A DNA stretch of 13,457 nt from Clostridiales bacterium (GTDB lineage Bacteria > Bacillota > Clostridia > Oscillospirales > Oscillospiraceae), in contig DYCR01000040.1 of assembly GCA_019418025.1 (NCBI GenBank), positions 1 to 13,457 of the forward strand, written 5' to 3'. The translations under genes and the position numbers were made by a program. Below the pieces are notes generated by a model that was not told the origin of the DNA, did not search any database, and saw only the letters and a program-made list of their open reading frames with translations. This document shows, piece by piece, positions 1-7,051 of this stretch. Each line of letters starts with the position of its first letter. Positions within the stretch are counted from its first letter, which is position 1.

Positions 1-2
1 TT

Positions 3-2240
3 TCCGGCGCAATTTACACAAAGGGGTTCCCCGCAAAGGCGAAGGTGCAGCTTTATGGCATGGCGCTGATTTTTCTGGTGCTGCTGTACGATTCTCCCTC
101 GGGACTGGTGTTTTACTGGACGCTGAACAACCTGTTCTCTCTGGGAAAGAACATCTTCTACAAGCTGAAAAACCCCAAGAGGGTGCTGTGCGGCCTTTGC
201 TCGGCGGTGGGGATCGCCGGTCTTGCGTTCCTGCTGCTGCATCCCATGGCAGGCACACGCAAGCAGCTGATGGCCATTGCCGCCATGCTTGCCATGCAGC
301 TGCCCACGGCAGGCTTGCTGCTGTCCAAGCGAATCCCTGTCGGCAGGGCGGTACAAGTCACCGGCGGTGACAGACTGCTGTTCCATCTGGGGTGCGTGTT
401 TCTGGCGCTGCTGACGGGACTGATGATTCCGACCACGTTGGTTCACTCGGCGCCGGAGGAATTTATCAATCTGGCAACCTTCCACAATCCTCTGCTTTAT
501 GTGCTGAATGCCAGCCTGCTGGCTTGGGGCATGTTTGTCGTCTGGTTCGGGATCTTCTATATGCTGGCAAATCCCACAGGGAAGAAGCTGATGGGGCTGG
601 GGGTGTGGGCCCTTTCCATTATGGCGGTGGTGAACTACATGTTCTTCGGCACCGATTTCGGCAGCCTGAGCGCCACGCTGAAATATGACTTTTACCCCCG
701 ATTCACCATGAAGCTAAGCCTGATCAATCTGGCGGTTCTGGCGGTGGCAGTGGGGGCCGGATATCTGGTCTGGCGGTGGAAAAAGCCTCTGGTCAGGTTT
801 GCCTACATCACCGTGGGACTTGCCATGGTGGGCATGTCGGTGATCCACACGGTGGGGATTCAGGCGGTGGTGCCGGACACCATTGAAAAGCTCCGGGCCA
901 ACGCAGAGCAGGTTCCCTCCATCTCCCTGAGCAGGGAGGGGAAAAACGTGGTGGTCATTATGATGGACCGGGCCGTGGGCAGCTATATCCCCTATATTTT
1001 CAACGAAAAGCCGGAGGTGGCTCGGCAGTTTGCGGGCTTTACCTACTATCCCAACACACTGGCCCACGGCGGTCACACCAATTTCGGCTCCCCGGGCTTC
1101 TACGGCGGATACGAGTACACTCCTGCATCCATGAACAAGCGGGACGATATGCCGCTGATGGACAAGCACAACGAGGCGCTGAAGGTCATGCCCGTGATCT
1201 TTGATCGGGAGGGCTATGAGGTGACGGTGACGGACCCTGCCTATGCAAATTATCGGTGGATACCGGATCTTTCCATCTACGACGAATATCCCCAGATACA
1301 CACCTATAACATCATGGGCAGATATGACGCGTATTCTCAGGAGACGTCCGCCGCCGCAGAGCAGATGTCCATGCGAAACTTCTTCTGCTTCAGCATCTTC
1401 AAGACCTCGCCCATGATCCTGCAGCCTACATTATACACGCAGGGCACCTATAACCACCCCGACAGCGTGTATCAAATGGCACTCAACGAGCAGATCCAGT
1501 CCGGCACCTCCACAGCAAAGGGCATGGTGGGGAAATTTGTGCGTGCGTACAGCACTCTGGAGCATCTTCCGGGACTGACGCAGGTCAGCGACAGCGGGAA
1601 AAACACCTTCCTGATGATGACCAATGACACCACCCACGAGCCCATGATGCTCAAGGAGCCGGAGTATGTGCCGGAGCCGGTGGTGGACAACACCGAATAC
1701 GATGCCCTCCACGGGGATCGGTTCGATCTGGACGGCAGGGTGCTGAAAATGAACACCACCGGACAGGTCATGCACTACCACATCAACATGGCGGCGATGA
1801 TCCAACTGGGTCAATGGCTGGACCATCTGCGGCAGATCGGGGTGTATGACAACACAAGGATCATCATCGGCGCAGACCACGGGTATTATCTGGGTCAGCG
1901 GGACGATATGTTCTACGACGGCATTGACCTGATGGCCTATAACCCGCTGCTGATGGTCAAGGACTTCAACAGCAGCGAGTTTACGGTGGATGACCGCTTC
2001 ATGACCAATGCGGACGTGCCGACCCTTGCCACCGCCGGAGTGGTGGAAAATCCGGTCAATCCCTTTACGGGCAATCCCATCCCGTCTGAGGATAAGACCG
2101 AATCGGTGCAGTATGTGACCATGTCTCGGGAGTTCAACACCGCGATCAACAACGGCACCACCTTCCTGCCGGGTCAGTGGCTGTCGGTGAAGGATAACAT
2201 TTTCGACATGAACAACTGGAGCCACGCAGAGCAGCCCTGA
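3..2240 (+). CDS. 5'-truncated membrane protein: YidC/Oxa1-like C-terminal helix joined to a multi-TM region and a sulfatase/LtaS-like domain
   Basis: The frame is open from base 3 (745 visible residues), so the true start lies upstream; the GTG at 45 is probably internal. Visible residues 20-50 contain SPSGLVFYWTLNNLFS, which resembles the last transmembrane segment of YidC/Oxa1/Alb3 insertases. About seven further hydrophobic helices follow (to about residue 285). The rest is a soluble, probably extracytoplasmic domain of the alkaline phosphatase/sulfatase fold. Candidate metal and catalytic residues are Asp at 966 in VIMMDRAVG, Thr at 1077 in GHTNFGSPG, and the Asp-His pair at 1875-1880 in IGADHGYY. 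In LtaS-type enzymes the equivalents are a metal-binding Asp, a nucleophilic Thr and a metal-binding Asp-His. A phosphotransferase or hydrolase acting on envelope polymers is inferred; the substrate is unknown. A terminator follows directly. The sulfatase-like domain is the surer assignment; the YidC part rests on one segment. Confidence 0.75.
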   Translation, partial: SGAIYTKGFPAKAKVQLYGMALIFLVLLYDSPSGLVFYWTLNNLFSLGKNIFYKLKNPKRVLCGLCSAVGIAGLAFLLLHPMAGTRKQLMAIAAMLAMQLPTAGLLLSKRIPVGRAVQVTGGDRLLFHLGCVFLALLTGLMIPTTLVHSAPEEFINLATFHNPLLYVLNASLLAWGMFVVWFGIFYMLANPTGKKLMGLGVWALSIMAVVNYMFFGTDFGSLSATLKYDFYPRFTMKLSLINLAVLAVAVGAGYLVWRWKKPLVRFAYITVGLAMVGMSVIHTVGIQAVVPDTIEKLRANAEQVPSISLSREGKNVVVIMMDRAVGSYIPYIFNEKPEVARQFAGFTYYPNTLAHGGHTNFGSPGFYGGYEYTPASMNKRDDMPLMDKHNEALKVMPVIFDREGYEVTVTDPAYANYRWIPDLSIYDEYPQIHTYNIMGRYDAYSQETSAAAEQMSMRNFFCFSIFKTSPMILQPTLYTQGTYNHPDSVYQMALNEQIQSGTSTAKGMVGKFVRAYSTLEHLPGLTQVSDSGKNTFLMMTNDTTHEPMMLKEPEYVPEPVVDNTEYDALHGDRFDLDGRVLKMNTTGQVMHYHINMAAMIQLGQWLDHLRQIGVYDNTRIIIGADHGYYLGQRDDMFYDGIDLMAYNPLLMVKDFNSSEFTVDDRFMTNADVPTLATAGVVENPVNPFTGNPIPSEDKTESVQYVTMSREFNTAINNGTTFLPGQWLSVKDNIFDMNNWSHAEQP

Positions 2241-2261
2241 TGGGATTTGCGGGGACCGAGA

Positions 2262-2304
2262 CTGCCGGAATGCCTCGATGGGGCGTTCCGGCAGCTTTTG
2301 CTTT
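2262..2304 (+). terminator. Rho-independent terminator after the YidC/sulfatase-like gene
   Basis: A 13-bp stem (CTGCCGGAATGCC at 2262-2274 with GGCGTTCCGGCAG at 2282-2294, one T-G wobble) has a 7-nt loop and is followed by CTTTTGCTTT. It begins 21 nt after the stop codon, so it should end the upstream transcript. Confidence 0.88.
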
Positions 2305-2404
2305 CCCTGTGGGGCGGGGATTCATAGAAACCGCCGATTGGGGAAAGCTAAACAAGAGGGACGCCCATGGGAAATCTAAGAATTATTAATGTTTCCGGCG
2401 GCCC
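2300..2404. repeat. Two adjacent nested inverted repeats of unknown role in the intergenic region
   Basis: The first hairpin pairs GCTTTCCC (2300-2307) with GGGAAAGC (2341-2348) and, inside a symmetric 5/5-nt internal loop, GGCGG (2313-2317) with CCGCC (2331-2335). The second pairs GGGACGCC (2358-2365) with GGCGGCCC (2397-2404), one mismatch, and inside it GGAAA (2370-2374) with TTTCC (2392-2396). Neither arm is followed by a good T-tract. Both lie after a terminator and before the next promoter, so they are probably not part of the downstream mRNA leader. They could be remnants of a palindromic repeat element, binding sites or a small RNA. Confidence 0.45.
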
Positions 2405-2410
2405 CTTCCC

Positions 2411-2439
2411 TTGAAATATGTCGAATTATATGATAGAAT
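2411..2439 (+). promoter_or_regulatory. Sigma-A-type promoter for the LCP gene
   Basis: TTGAAA at 2411-2416 and TAGAAT at 2434-2439 are separated by exactly 17 nt; each hexamer differs from consensus at one position. The TTG that begins the longest open frame is the -35 box itself, which argues that translation starts downstream at the ATG at 2507. The predicted leader is about 60 nt. Confidence 0.72.
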
Positions 2440-2506
2440 GCATCCATTGTCACAGGCATCGTTTTTTTCCTTTATTTACAAATTCAAGCAGAAATCAGGT
2501 AATATC

Positions 2507-4042
2507 ATGAATAAAAAAACAAATCATAAGGCAGCCAAGGCGTGGAAGGTCGTTTCGTGGATACTGTTGGCGCTGCTGGTGACCGCCGAAGGGCTGCTGC
2601 TGTTCCAGATCTACAAGCTGAACATGCTGCCCCTGAAGTATTTCGTCCCCATGATCGTTGTGACCCTGCTGATCGACATTCCCATTGCGATCATGATGTT
2701 CCCCCGGACAGGCAGATGGCAGAAGCCGCAGGGGAACGGAAAACGGATCACTGCATACGTACTGGCGGTCCTGATTTCCGCAGGGTGCCTGTTTGGATGG
2801 AGAATGGTTGCCAAGGGTCACCAGACCATCAACGAGATCACCACCGCACCCACGGTGGCCGCTCGGGTTGGCGTGTATGTTCTGGCAACGGACAAGGCCG
2901 AGAAGATCGAGGATGCGGCAAGCTATCCCTTCGCCATTACCGGCCTGCTTGACCGAGAGAACACCGAGGCTGCCATTGGCGGGATGGAGACCCAGCTGGG
3001 CGGAAAGCTCAATGTGCAGGAGTACAAAACCCTCGACGAGATGGCAGAGGCACTGTATTCCGGCAAGGCCAAGGCCATGATCCTGAACGTAGCATACGCA
3101 GGGATTTACAATGACAATGAGAAATATTCTGATTTCCATGATAAGACCAAGCTGATCTACACCTATGACGTGATGAAGGTGGAAAAGCCCACCGAGCCTA
3201 CCGCGGCACCCACCGTGCATCCGGATCAGCCCACCGAGCCCACCAAGGGCGTGACGGAGCAGCCCTTCACGGTCTACCTCAGCGGCTCCGACACCAGAAG
3301 CACCACCCTGACCAACAGCGTCAGCCGCAGTGACGTGAACATCATTGCCGTGGTGAATCCTGCCACCAAGCAGATCCTTCTGGTGAACACCCCCCGTGAC
3401 TACTATGTCAAGAATCCGGCTTACGGTTTTTTGGATAAGCTGACCCACTGCGGTCTGGACGGCATGGAGAACTCCATGGAGGCCCTGTCCGGTCTGTATG
3501 GCGTTGACATCGACTACAATGCCCAGATCAACTTTACGGGATTTGAAAAGCTGATCGATGCCATCGGCGGTATCGATATTTACTCGGAAAAGGGCGACGG
3601 CGTCCATCTGTCCACGGGCAACACCCACATGAACGGCGCTCAGGCTCTGGAGTTTGCTCGGGATCGGTATTCCTATGCCGACGGCGACCACGCCCGCGGC
3701 AGACACCAGATGCAGGTCATCACCGCGGTGGTGGAGAAGCTGTCCTCCTCCAAGGTCATCACCAACTATTCCCAGATTCTGGACACCCTGCAGGGCATGT
3801 TTGTCACCAGCATCCCCGGCAACACCATCAGCGAGCTGATCAAGATGCAGCTTGCAGACATGGCATCGTGGGACATCCACTCCTACGCTGTCACCGGAAC
3901 CGGCGGCACCGACCAGACTCTCAATGGTAGGGCATACGTCATGTATCCGGACAAGACCACCGTGGACCGTGCCTCCAAGCTGATGGAGAAGGTCATCAGC
4001 GGCGAAAAGGTGACGGATGAAGATGTGGCTCCCGCTGCATAA
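2507..4042 (+). CDS. LytR-CpsA-Psr (LCP) family protein with three N-terminal TM helices and an accessory domain (CpsA/Wzg-like layout)
   Basis: LCP proteins transfer undecaprenyl-phosphate-linked polymers such as teichoic acids or capsule onto peptidoglycan outside the membrane. I start at the ATG at 2507 (511 aa), since the longer frame would begin in the -35 box; the ribosome site is weak (AGG, 7 nt upstream). Predicted layout: TM helices at about 13-37, 41-65 and 82-102; an extracytoplasmic accessory domain at about 118-222; a Pro/Thr linker with repeated PTEPT at 228-248; the LCP domain from about 254. Polyprenyl-phosphate-binding signatures are SRSD (273-276), NTPRDYYV (R297, D298) and the arginine-rich stretch ARDRYSYADGD-x-x-RGR (R385, R387, R397, R399). 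Three TM helices, accessory domain, then LCP is the arrangement of pneumococcal CpsA/Wzg. The polymer handled cannot be told from the window. It has its own promoter and terminators. Confidence 0.9.
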   Translation: MNKKTNHKAAKAWKVVSWILLALLVTAEGLLLFQIYKLNMLPLKYFVPMIVVTLLIDIPIAIMMFPRTGRWQKPQGNGKRITAYVLAVLISAGCLFGWRMVAKGHQTINEITTAPTVAARVGVYVLATDKAEKIEDAASYPFAITGLLDRENTEAAIGGMETQLGGKLNVQEYKTLDEMAEALYSGKAKAMILNVAYAGIYNDNEKYSDFHDKTKLIYTYDVMKVEKPTEPTAAPTVHPDQPTEPTKGVTEQPFTVYLSGSDTRSTTLTNSVSRSDVNIIAVVNPATKQILLVNTPRDYYVKNPAYGFLDKLTHCGLDGMENSMEALSGLYGVDIDYNAQINFTGFEKLIDAIGGIDIYSEKGDGVHLSTGNTHMNGAQALEFARDRYSYADGDHARGRHQMQVITAVVEKLSSSKVITNYSQILDTLQGMFVTSIPGNTISELIKMQLADMASWDIHSYAVTGTGGTDQTLNGRAYVMYPDKTTVDRASKLMEKVISGEKVTDEDVAPAA

Positions 4043-4062
4043 CGCCTGAACATCATATGGAC

Positions 4063-4102
4063 AAGCTGCCCGAAAGCCAGTCAGCGGTTTTCGGGCAGCT
4101 TT
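4063..4102 (+). terminator. Rho-independent terminator of the LCP gene
   Basis: A 16-nt stem (4063-4078 with 4086-4101, one wobble pair) and a 7-nt loop AGTCAGC lie 20 nt after the LCP stop. The 3' arm ends in CTTTAAA, so the T-tract is short. The next hairpin follows immediately. Confidence 0.8.
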
Positions 4103-4140
4103 AAAGCCCCCGAAAGCGAACCGTCGTTTTCGGGGGCTTT
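4103..4140. terminator. Second, probably bidirectional, terminator between the convergent LCP gene and spoVT
   Basis: AAAGCCCCCGAAAGCG (4103-4118) pairs with CGTTTTCGGGGGCTTT (4125-4140) around a 6-nt loop, with one G-T wobble. The A-flank on one side and T-flank on the other allow it to work in both directions, backing up the LCP terminator and ending spoVT, whose stop codon is 25 nt away on the other strand. Its stem shares CCCGAAAGC with the preceding hairpin. Confidence 0.8.
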
Positions 4141-4165
4141 GGCATATCCTGAGGGGGCAGGAAGG

Positions 4166-4708
4166 TCAGGTCTCCATCTGCCTGCCCAGAAATTCTGCAA
4201 CGGTGCAGATCAGCTTCTGCTCACATTCCTCCGGCAGGGGGCCGTCTCCCTCGCAAAGCAGCATCACGCTGCCCATCAGATCCCCCTGAGACAGGATCGG
4301 CACCGCCGCACCGAGGCAGTATTTGCTTGATGCATCGGTGGGGAAGAGGGGCTTATCATCGCCTTGCCGGCGGTAGGTCCTGCGCTGCTCCATCAGCTGC
4401 TCCAGTGCCGGGGAATTGGGACGCTCCAGAAGCTCCCGACGGGGAGCGCCGGAGACGGCGATGATGGAGTCCGGATCGCTGATGGCGGTGATGAAGCCGG
4501 TGTTTCTGTGGATGGCTTCGCAGATCTGACCGGAAAAATCCTGAAGATCCCCCAGTGGGGAATATTTGCGGAAGGTGACTCCGCCGTCCTTGTCCGTGTA
4601 GATCTCCAGAGGGGAGCCCTCCTTGATGCGCAGGGTGTGGCGTATTTCCTTGGGGATGACCACTCGCCCCAGACTGTCTACCCGTCGAACGATACCTGTT
4701 GCTTTCAT
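4166..4708 (-). CDS. spoVT: Stage V sporulation protein T, AbrB-type transcriptional regulator
   Basis: SpoVT is a DNA-binding regulator of late forespore gene expression in endospore formers. The 180-aa product opens with MKATGIVRRVDSLGRVVIP, the hallmark SpoVT/AbrB swapped-hairpin domain (about 1-52), followed by a GAF-like domain (about 55-178). Length matches the family (about 178 aa in Bacillus subtilis). The frame is open 35 codons further upstream, but the family N-terminus fixes the start at 4708. Upstream on the minus strand are AAGAAGGG and, closer, AAGG; neither is ideally spaced. It converges on the LCP gene and diverges from the zinc-ribbon operon, with 185 nt between the two starts. 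In Bacillus spoVT is under sigma-G. Its presence indicates a spore-forming Clostridia lineage. Confidence 0.95.
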   Translation of the reverse strand: MKATGIVRRVDSLGRVVIPKEIRHTLRIKEGSPLEIYTDKDGGVTFRKYSPLGDLQDFSGQICEAIHRNTGFITAISDPDSIIAVSGAPRRELLERPNSPALEQLMEQRRTYRRQGDDKPLFPTDASSKYCLGAAVPILSQGDLMGSVMLLCEGDGPLPEECEQKLICTVAEFLGRQMET

Positions 4709-4750
4709 ATCCTTAAAATCCCTTCTTGTGTTATTTGCAGCTGTTATGCA

Positions 4751-4781
4751 GATATTGTTTGCAGGATCTGGGGTTTTATGC
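4751..4781 (-). promoter_or_regulatory. Possible forespore (sigma-G/F-like) promoter of spoVT
   Basis: On the minus strand GCATA (plus strand 4777-4781) fits the sigma-G -35 pattern, and CAATATC (plus 4751-4757) is a 5/7 match to the -10 pattern. The 19-nt spacer is one longer than usual. It would give a leader of about 35-40 nt. This is a weak match, listed because spoVT is expected to be sigma-G dependent. Confidence 0.22.
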
Positions 4782-4863
4782 GAAAGACTGTCAGGACTGA
4801 AAAACAATTGCAATTTTGGGAATTAAGTCGAAACAGAGACTTCCATTCATGGGACGGAATGTA

Positions 4864-4869
4864 TATAAT
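4864..4869 (+). promoter_or_regulatory. -10 element upstream of the three-gene zinc-ribbon operon
   Basis: TATAAT is exact at 4864-4869. I find no good -35 box: positions 4841-4846 read TTCCAT at 17-nt spacing. An imperfect inverted repeat (AAGTC at 4825-4829 and GACTT at 4838-4842) lies where a -35 or activator site would sit. Transcription would start about 4876, immediately before the ribosome site, giving a very short leader. Confidence 0.45.
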
Positions 4870-4893
4870 AACAATATCAAAGGAGGGGGATCG

Positions 4894-5604
4894 ATGATGC
4901 AATGTGCCAGATGCGGAATGAAAGTGGAAAGCGGAGCGGTGTGCCCGGCATGCGGCTATAACTTGAACGGCGGTCATCAGCCGTCGGATGCAGACAGGAT
5001 CTGCAAAAAGAAGAAATGCAAGATCCGATGGATCGTTGCCCTTTTGACAGCGGGCTTTCTGCTGTGGAACGCCGTATCCATAGGGAACGTGCTGTTTGGC
5101 CAGAGCCGCGAGTCCGAGCGGCTGTACCAAGATCAGCAGCAGATGCTCAAGCAGCTGGAGGAGGTCTACCAGACGGGGGACTATCCGGCGCTGGGGCAGC
5201 TGTTGGAGCAGCTGGAGCCGGACGGGACCGTGTTTGAAAAGTATGAGGACATGTATCGCCTGTATGACTGTCTGGAGCGGAGCCGGAGAACCGTGGAGCG
5301 GTATGTGCAGGATCGTAAAAACAACGATCCGAATGCCTACCTTTCCGGCTATGTCCTGACGGATCTGTTTTTCGTGATGGAACAGACCGAGGAAATCAGG
5401 CAGAAGGATTATCTGCTTGCCGAGGAGGATCGGGTGGAGGCGCTGCATCAGCAGGCGGAGGACCTGATGCAGGAGCAGCTGGGGCTGACGCAGGAGCAGA
5501 TCCGCAAGGGCGTGGAGCTCGAAAGGGAAGGTGGAGCGAACCTTGGCAAATACTGCGATCAGCTCATAAAGCAGATGGGGAAGGGGAATGGCAATGAGAT
5601 GTAA
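4894..5604 (+). CDS. Zinc-ribbon single-pass membrane protein, first of three tandem paralogues; function unknown
   Basis: The start is set by AAAGGAGGGGG at 4879-4889, just before the ATG at 4894; an adjacent ATG at 4897 is possible. The 236-aa product has a zinc ribbon (C4, C7, C17, C20), a basic patch with two more cysteines (C37, C42), one TM helix (about 44-67), and a long helical, charged domain rich in Gln and Glu. The cytoplasmic ribbon and external domain are inferred from the positive charges before the helix. Beyond the membrane it carries YQ (92-93), L100, L103, L104 and then an aromatic run YRLY (121-124), a pattern repeated in the next two genes. Its end overlaps the next start by 17 nt. 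I recognise no named family. Zinc ribbon-TM-external domain layouts are common in Firmicutes envelope proteins, but that does not give a function. Confidence 0.85.
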   Translation: MMQCARCGMKVESGAVCPACGYNLNGGHQPSDADRICKKKKCKIRWIVALLTAGFLLWNAVSIGNVLFGQSRESERLYQDQQQMLKQLEEVYQTGDYPALGQLLEQLEPDGTVFEKYEDMYRLYDCLERSRRTVERYVQDRKNNDPNAYLSGYVLTDLFFVMEQTEEIRQKDYLLAEEDRVEALHQQAEDLMQEQLGLTQEQIRKGVELEREGGANLGKYCDQLIKQMGKGNGNEM

Positions 5605-6409
5605 AGAATGCGGCGCGCGGCTTGAAGAATCTCAAAGCCGCTGCCCGTACTGCGGTACGTGGAACCGCCCGGGCGGCGGAAAGCGCAGATGGGGCAGGGA
5701 CAAGGAGCAGGATCGGGATGAATTCGACCTTTCCCGGCAGGTGCCGCAGCAGGAGGATGCCCAAGAGAATTGGGAGTACACCGCCGAGGTCGGGCAGGAT
5801 GATGCGGCCGGAGATCTGAGCAAGGATGAGCTTACGTGGCTGAATCGGAGCATGGTCAAGTGCCTGTTCAACAGCCTGATCGTGGCATCCCTTGTGGGGA
5901 TCGCGGCGGCGGTTGCGGGATTGCTCTGGATGGAATCAGACACCGGCGGTGCCAAGGTTGAAGTGCAGGAGGGCTTTGCCCACGTTCAGCAGCTTTACCA
6001 GCAGGGGCAGGAGCGGGAGCTTTCCAAGGTGCTGCGTGAATACAGCGGCGAGAATTGGGGGTCCCCCTTTTATGGCGCATACCGGATCTATGAATTTCAT
6101 CAGCAGGTTGAGTCCGGTGTCATGGATTTTTTTGACAGGAATATCGAATATGATGAATACGAAGCACAAAGACTGATGTGGGACCTGCGGAACATGCTGC
6201 ACGATGCGCAGATTTACTACAATGACACGTCTAACCCTGTGGTGAATACCATGTACACCGATTACATGGATGAGGCGGTGGTGTTCGCCGCCTCGGTCCT
6301 CGGCTTTGATCAGGAATGGATCGACGGGCTGAAGAACTCGAGTCTGTCATCGGAGGAACAGGAGCAGATGACGCAGGCGATCTTGGATAGGAGGCTGCAA
6401 TATGAATAA
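5588..6409 (+). CDS. Zinc-ribbon single-pass membrane protein, second tandem paralogue; function unknown
   Basis: The 273-aa product (from the ATG at 5588) begins with a zinc ribbon (C5, C8, C19, C22) and a polar, acidic linker of about 65 residues. One TM helix (about 92-115) and a helical external domain follow. Another ATG at 5594 sits better from the GGGGAAGGGG ribosome site and may be the true start. After the membrane come YQ (137-138), L145, V148, L149, then F161 and YRIY (165-168), with nearly the same spacing as in the upstream protein. Overlaps of 17 nt upstream and 8 nt downstream suggest translational coupling. The C-terminal half (about 175-270) has many Asp, Glu and Tyr residues and no catalytic motif that I can see. 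Function is unknown. Confidence 0.85.
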   Translation: MAMRCKECGARLEESQSRCPYCGTWNRPGGGKRRWGRDKEQDRDEFDLSRQVPQQEDAQENWEYTAEVGQDDAAGDLSKDELTWLNRSMVKCLFNSLIVASLVGIAAAVAGLLWMESDTGGAKVEVQEGFAHVQQLYQQGQERELSKVLREYSGENWGSPFYGAYRIYEFHQQVESGVMDFFDRNIEYDEYEAQRLMWDLRNMLHDAQIYYNDTSNPVVNTMYTDYMDEAVVFAASVLGFDQEWIDGLKNSSLSSEEQEQMTQAILDRRLQYE

Positions 6410-6860
6410 TGGGACACGCAGGGCTCCGTCTGTGGTGGGTCTGGTCATCAGAGGCGTGGCGGCATTCATTCTGGTGATCTACGCCATTACCTTTTGCGGC
6501 AGTCTGGTGGCTGACGTGAAGCTTGAGTACGAACAGATACCCAAAAGTGAGCGGATCGATCAGTGCCAGTGGCGATATCAGAAGCAGGAATTCGGAGAAC
6601 TTTACGATCTGCTTTCAGAAAACGGTCTGAACGATCCGGATTTTGATGTCTACTGGGAGGCGGTCGAGGGTGTTCGGGCGCTGGCGGATTATCGCCAGTG
6701 GCACGGGGCTGCGGCATCCGGCGTGGAAGGGGCCGATGAAAAGGCGGCGCATTACCTGCAAGTGCTTCAGGAGCAGGCCGAGCATCCGGTATCCCCGCGA
6801 AATGCCCACTTGCTCCGGCGGCTTCGGGACGAGGCTGCGGCGCTTTCGGCGGAGCAGTAA
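6402..6860 (+). CDS. Small membrane protein, third tandem paralogue lacking the zinc ribbon; function unknown
   Basis: The ATG at 6402 is preceded by AGGAGG at 6389-6394 (7-nt spacing) and overlaps the upstream gene by 8 nt. The 152-aa product has a 10-residue basic N-terminus, one TM helix (about 11-35), and an external helical domain of about 115 residues. YQ (59-60), L67, L70, L71 and the aromatic pair F81/Y84 match the spacing in the two preceding proteins, so it looks like a shortened paralogue without the ribbon. A strong terminator follows 11 nt after the stop, closing the operon. Function is unknown; a partner subunit in a complex with the other two is plausible but inferred. Confidence 0.83.
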   Translation: MNNGTRRAPSVVGLVIRGVAAFILVIYAITFCGSLVADVKLEYEQIPKSERIDQCQWRYQKQEFGELYDLLSENGLNDPDFDVYWEAVEGVRALADYRQWHGAAASGVEGADEKAAHYLQVLQEQAEHPVSPRNAHLLRRLRDEAAALSAEQ

Positions 6861-6871
6861 AATCTTAAACG

Positions 6872-6901
6872 GAGTGCATCTTAGGATGCACTCTCTTTTT
6901 T
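6872..6901 (+). terminator. Rho-independent terminator of the zinc-ribbon operon
   Basis: GAGTGCATC (6872-6880) pairs perfectly with GATGCACTC (6885-6893) around the tetraloop TTAG, followed by TCTTTTTTG. A textbook terminator. Confidence 0.93.
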
Positions 6902-7008
6902 GTTCGGCGGCAGATAGGGTGCGGTTTTGTGGGGATGGGGCAGAAAACAGGGAAATTTGAACATTTTTGAAAATTGCCCCGTACCCACTGGAACGATTTT
7001 TGATTTTG

Positions 7009-7017
7009 TGCTATAAT
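7009..7017 (+). promoter_or_regulatory. Extended -10 promoter for the U32-maf-mreCD-PBP operon
   Basis: TGC-TATAAT at 7009-7017 is an exact extended -10. The -35 region is poor (TGGAAC at 6989-6994, 17-nt spacing), as is usual for extended -10 promoters. Transcription should start near 7024, about 28 nt before the U32 start codon. No other promoter or terminator is evident before 13202. Confidence 0.68.
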
Positions 7018-7051
7018 GTGTACAAGTATATCAAAATGGAGCGATTATATT

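Noticed and set aside
2351..2375. GGGACGC near A-rich bases, resembling a piece of a c-di-GMP riboswitch
   Set aside because: The rest of the conserved core is missing and the site lies upstream of the mapped promoter boxes, so it would not be in the leader RNA.
2411..2506. TTG start adding 32 residues to the LCP protein
   Set aside because: The TTG is part of a TTGAAA -35 box with a correctly spaced TAGAAT, so the segment is probably promoter and leader.
2495..3880. A 461-codon minus-strand frame opposite the LCP gene
   Set aside because: Same kind of antisense shadow; the plus strand encodes a clear LCP domain and there is no promoter or ribosome site for the minus frame.
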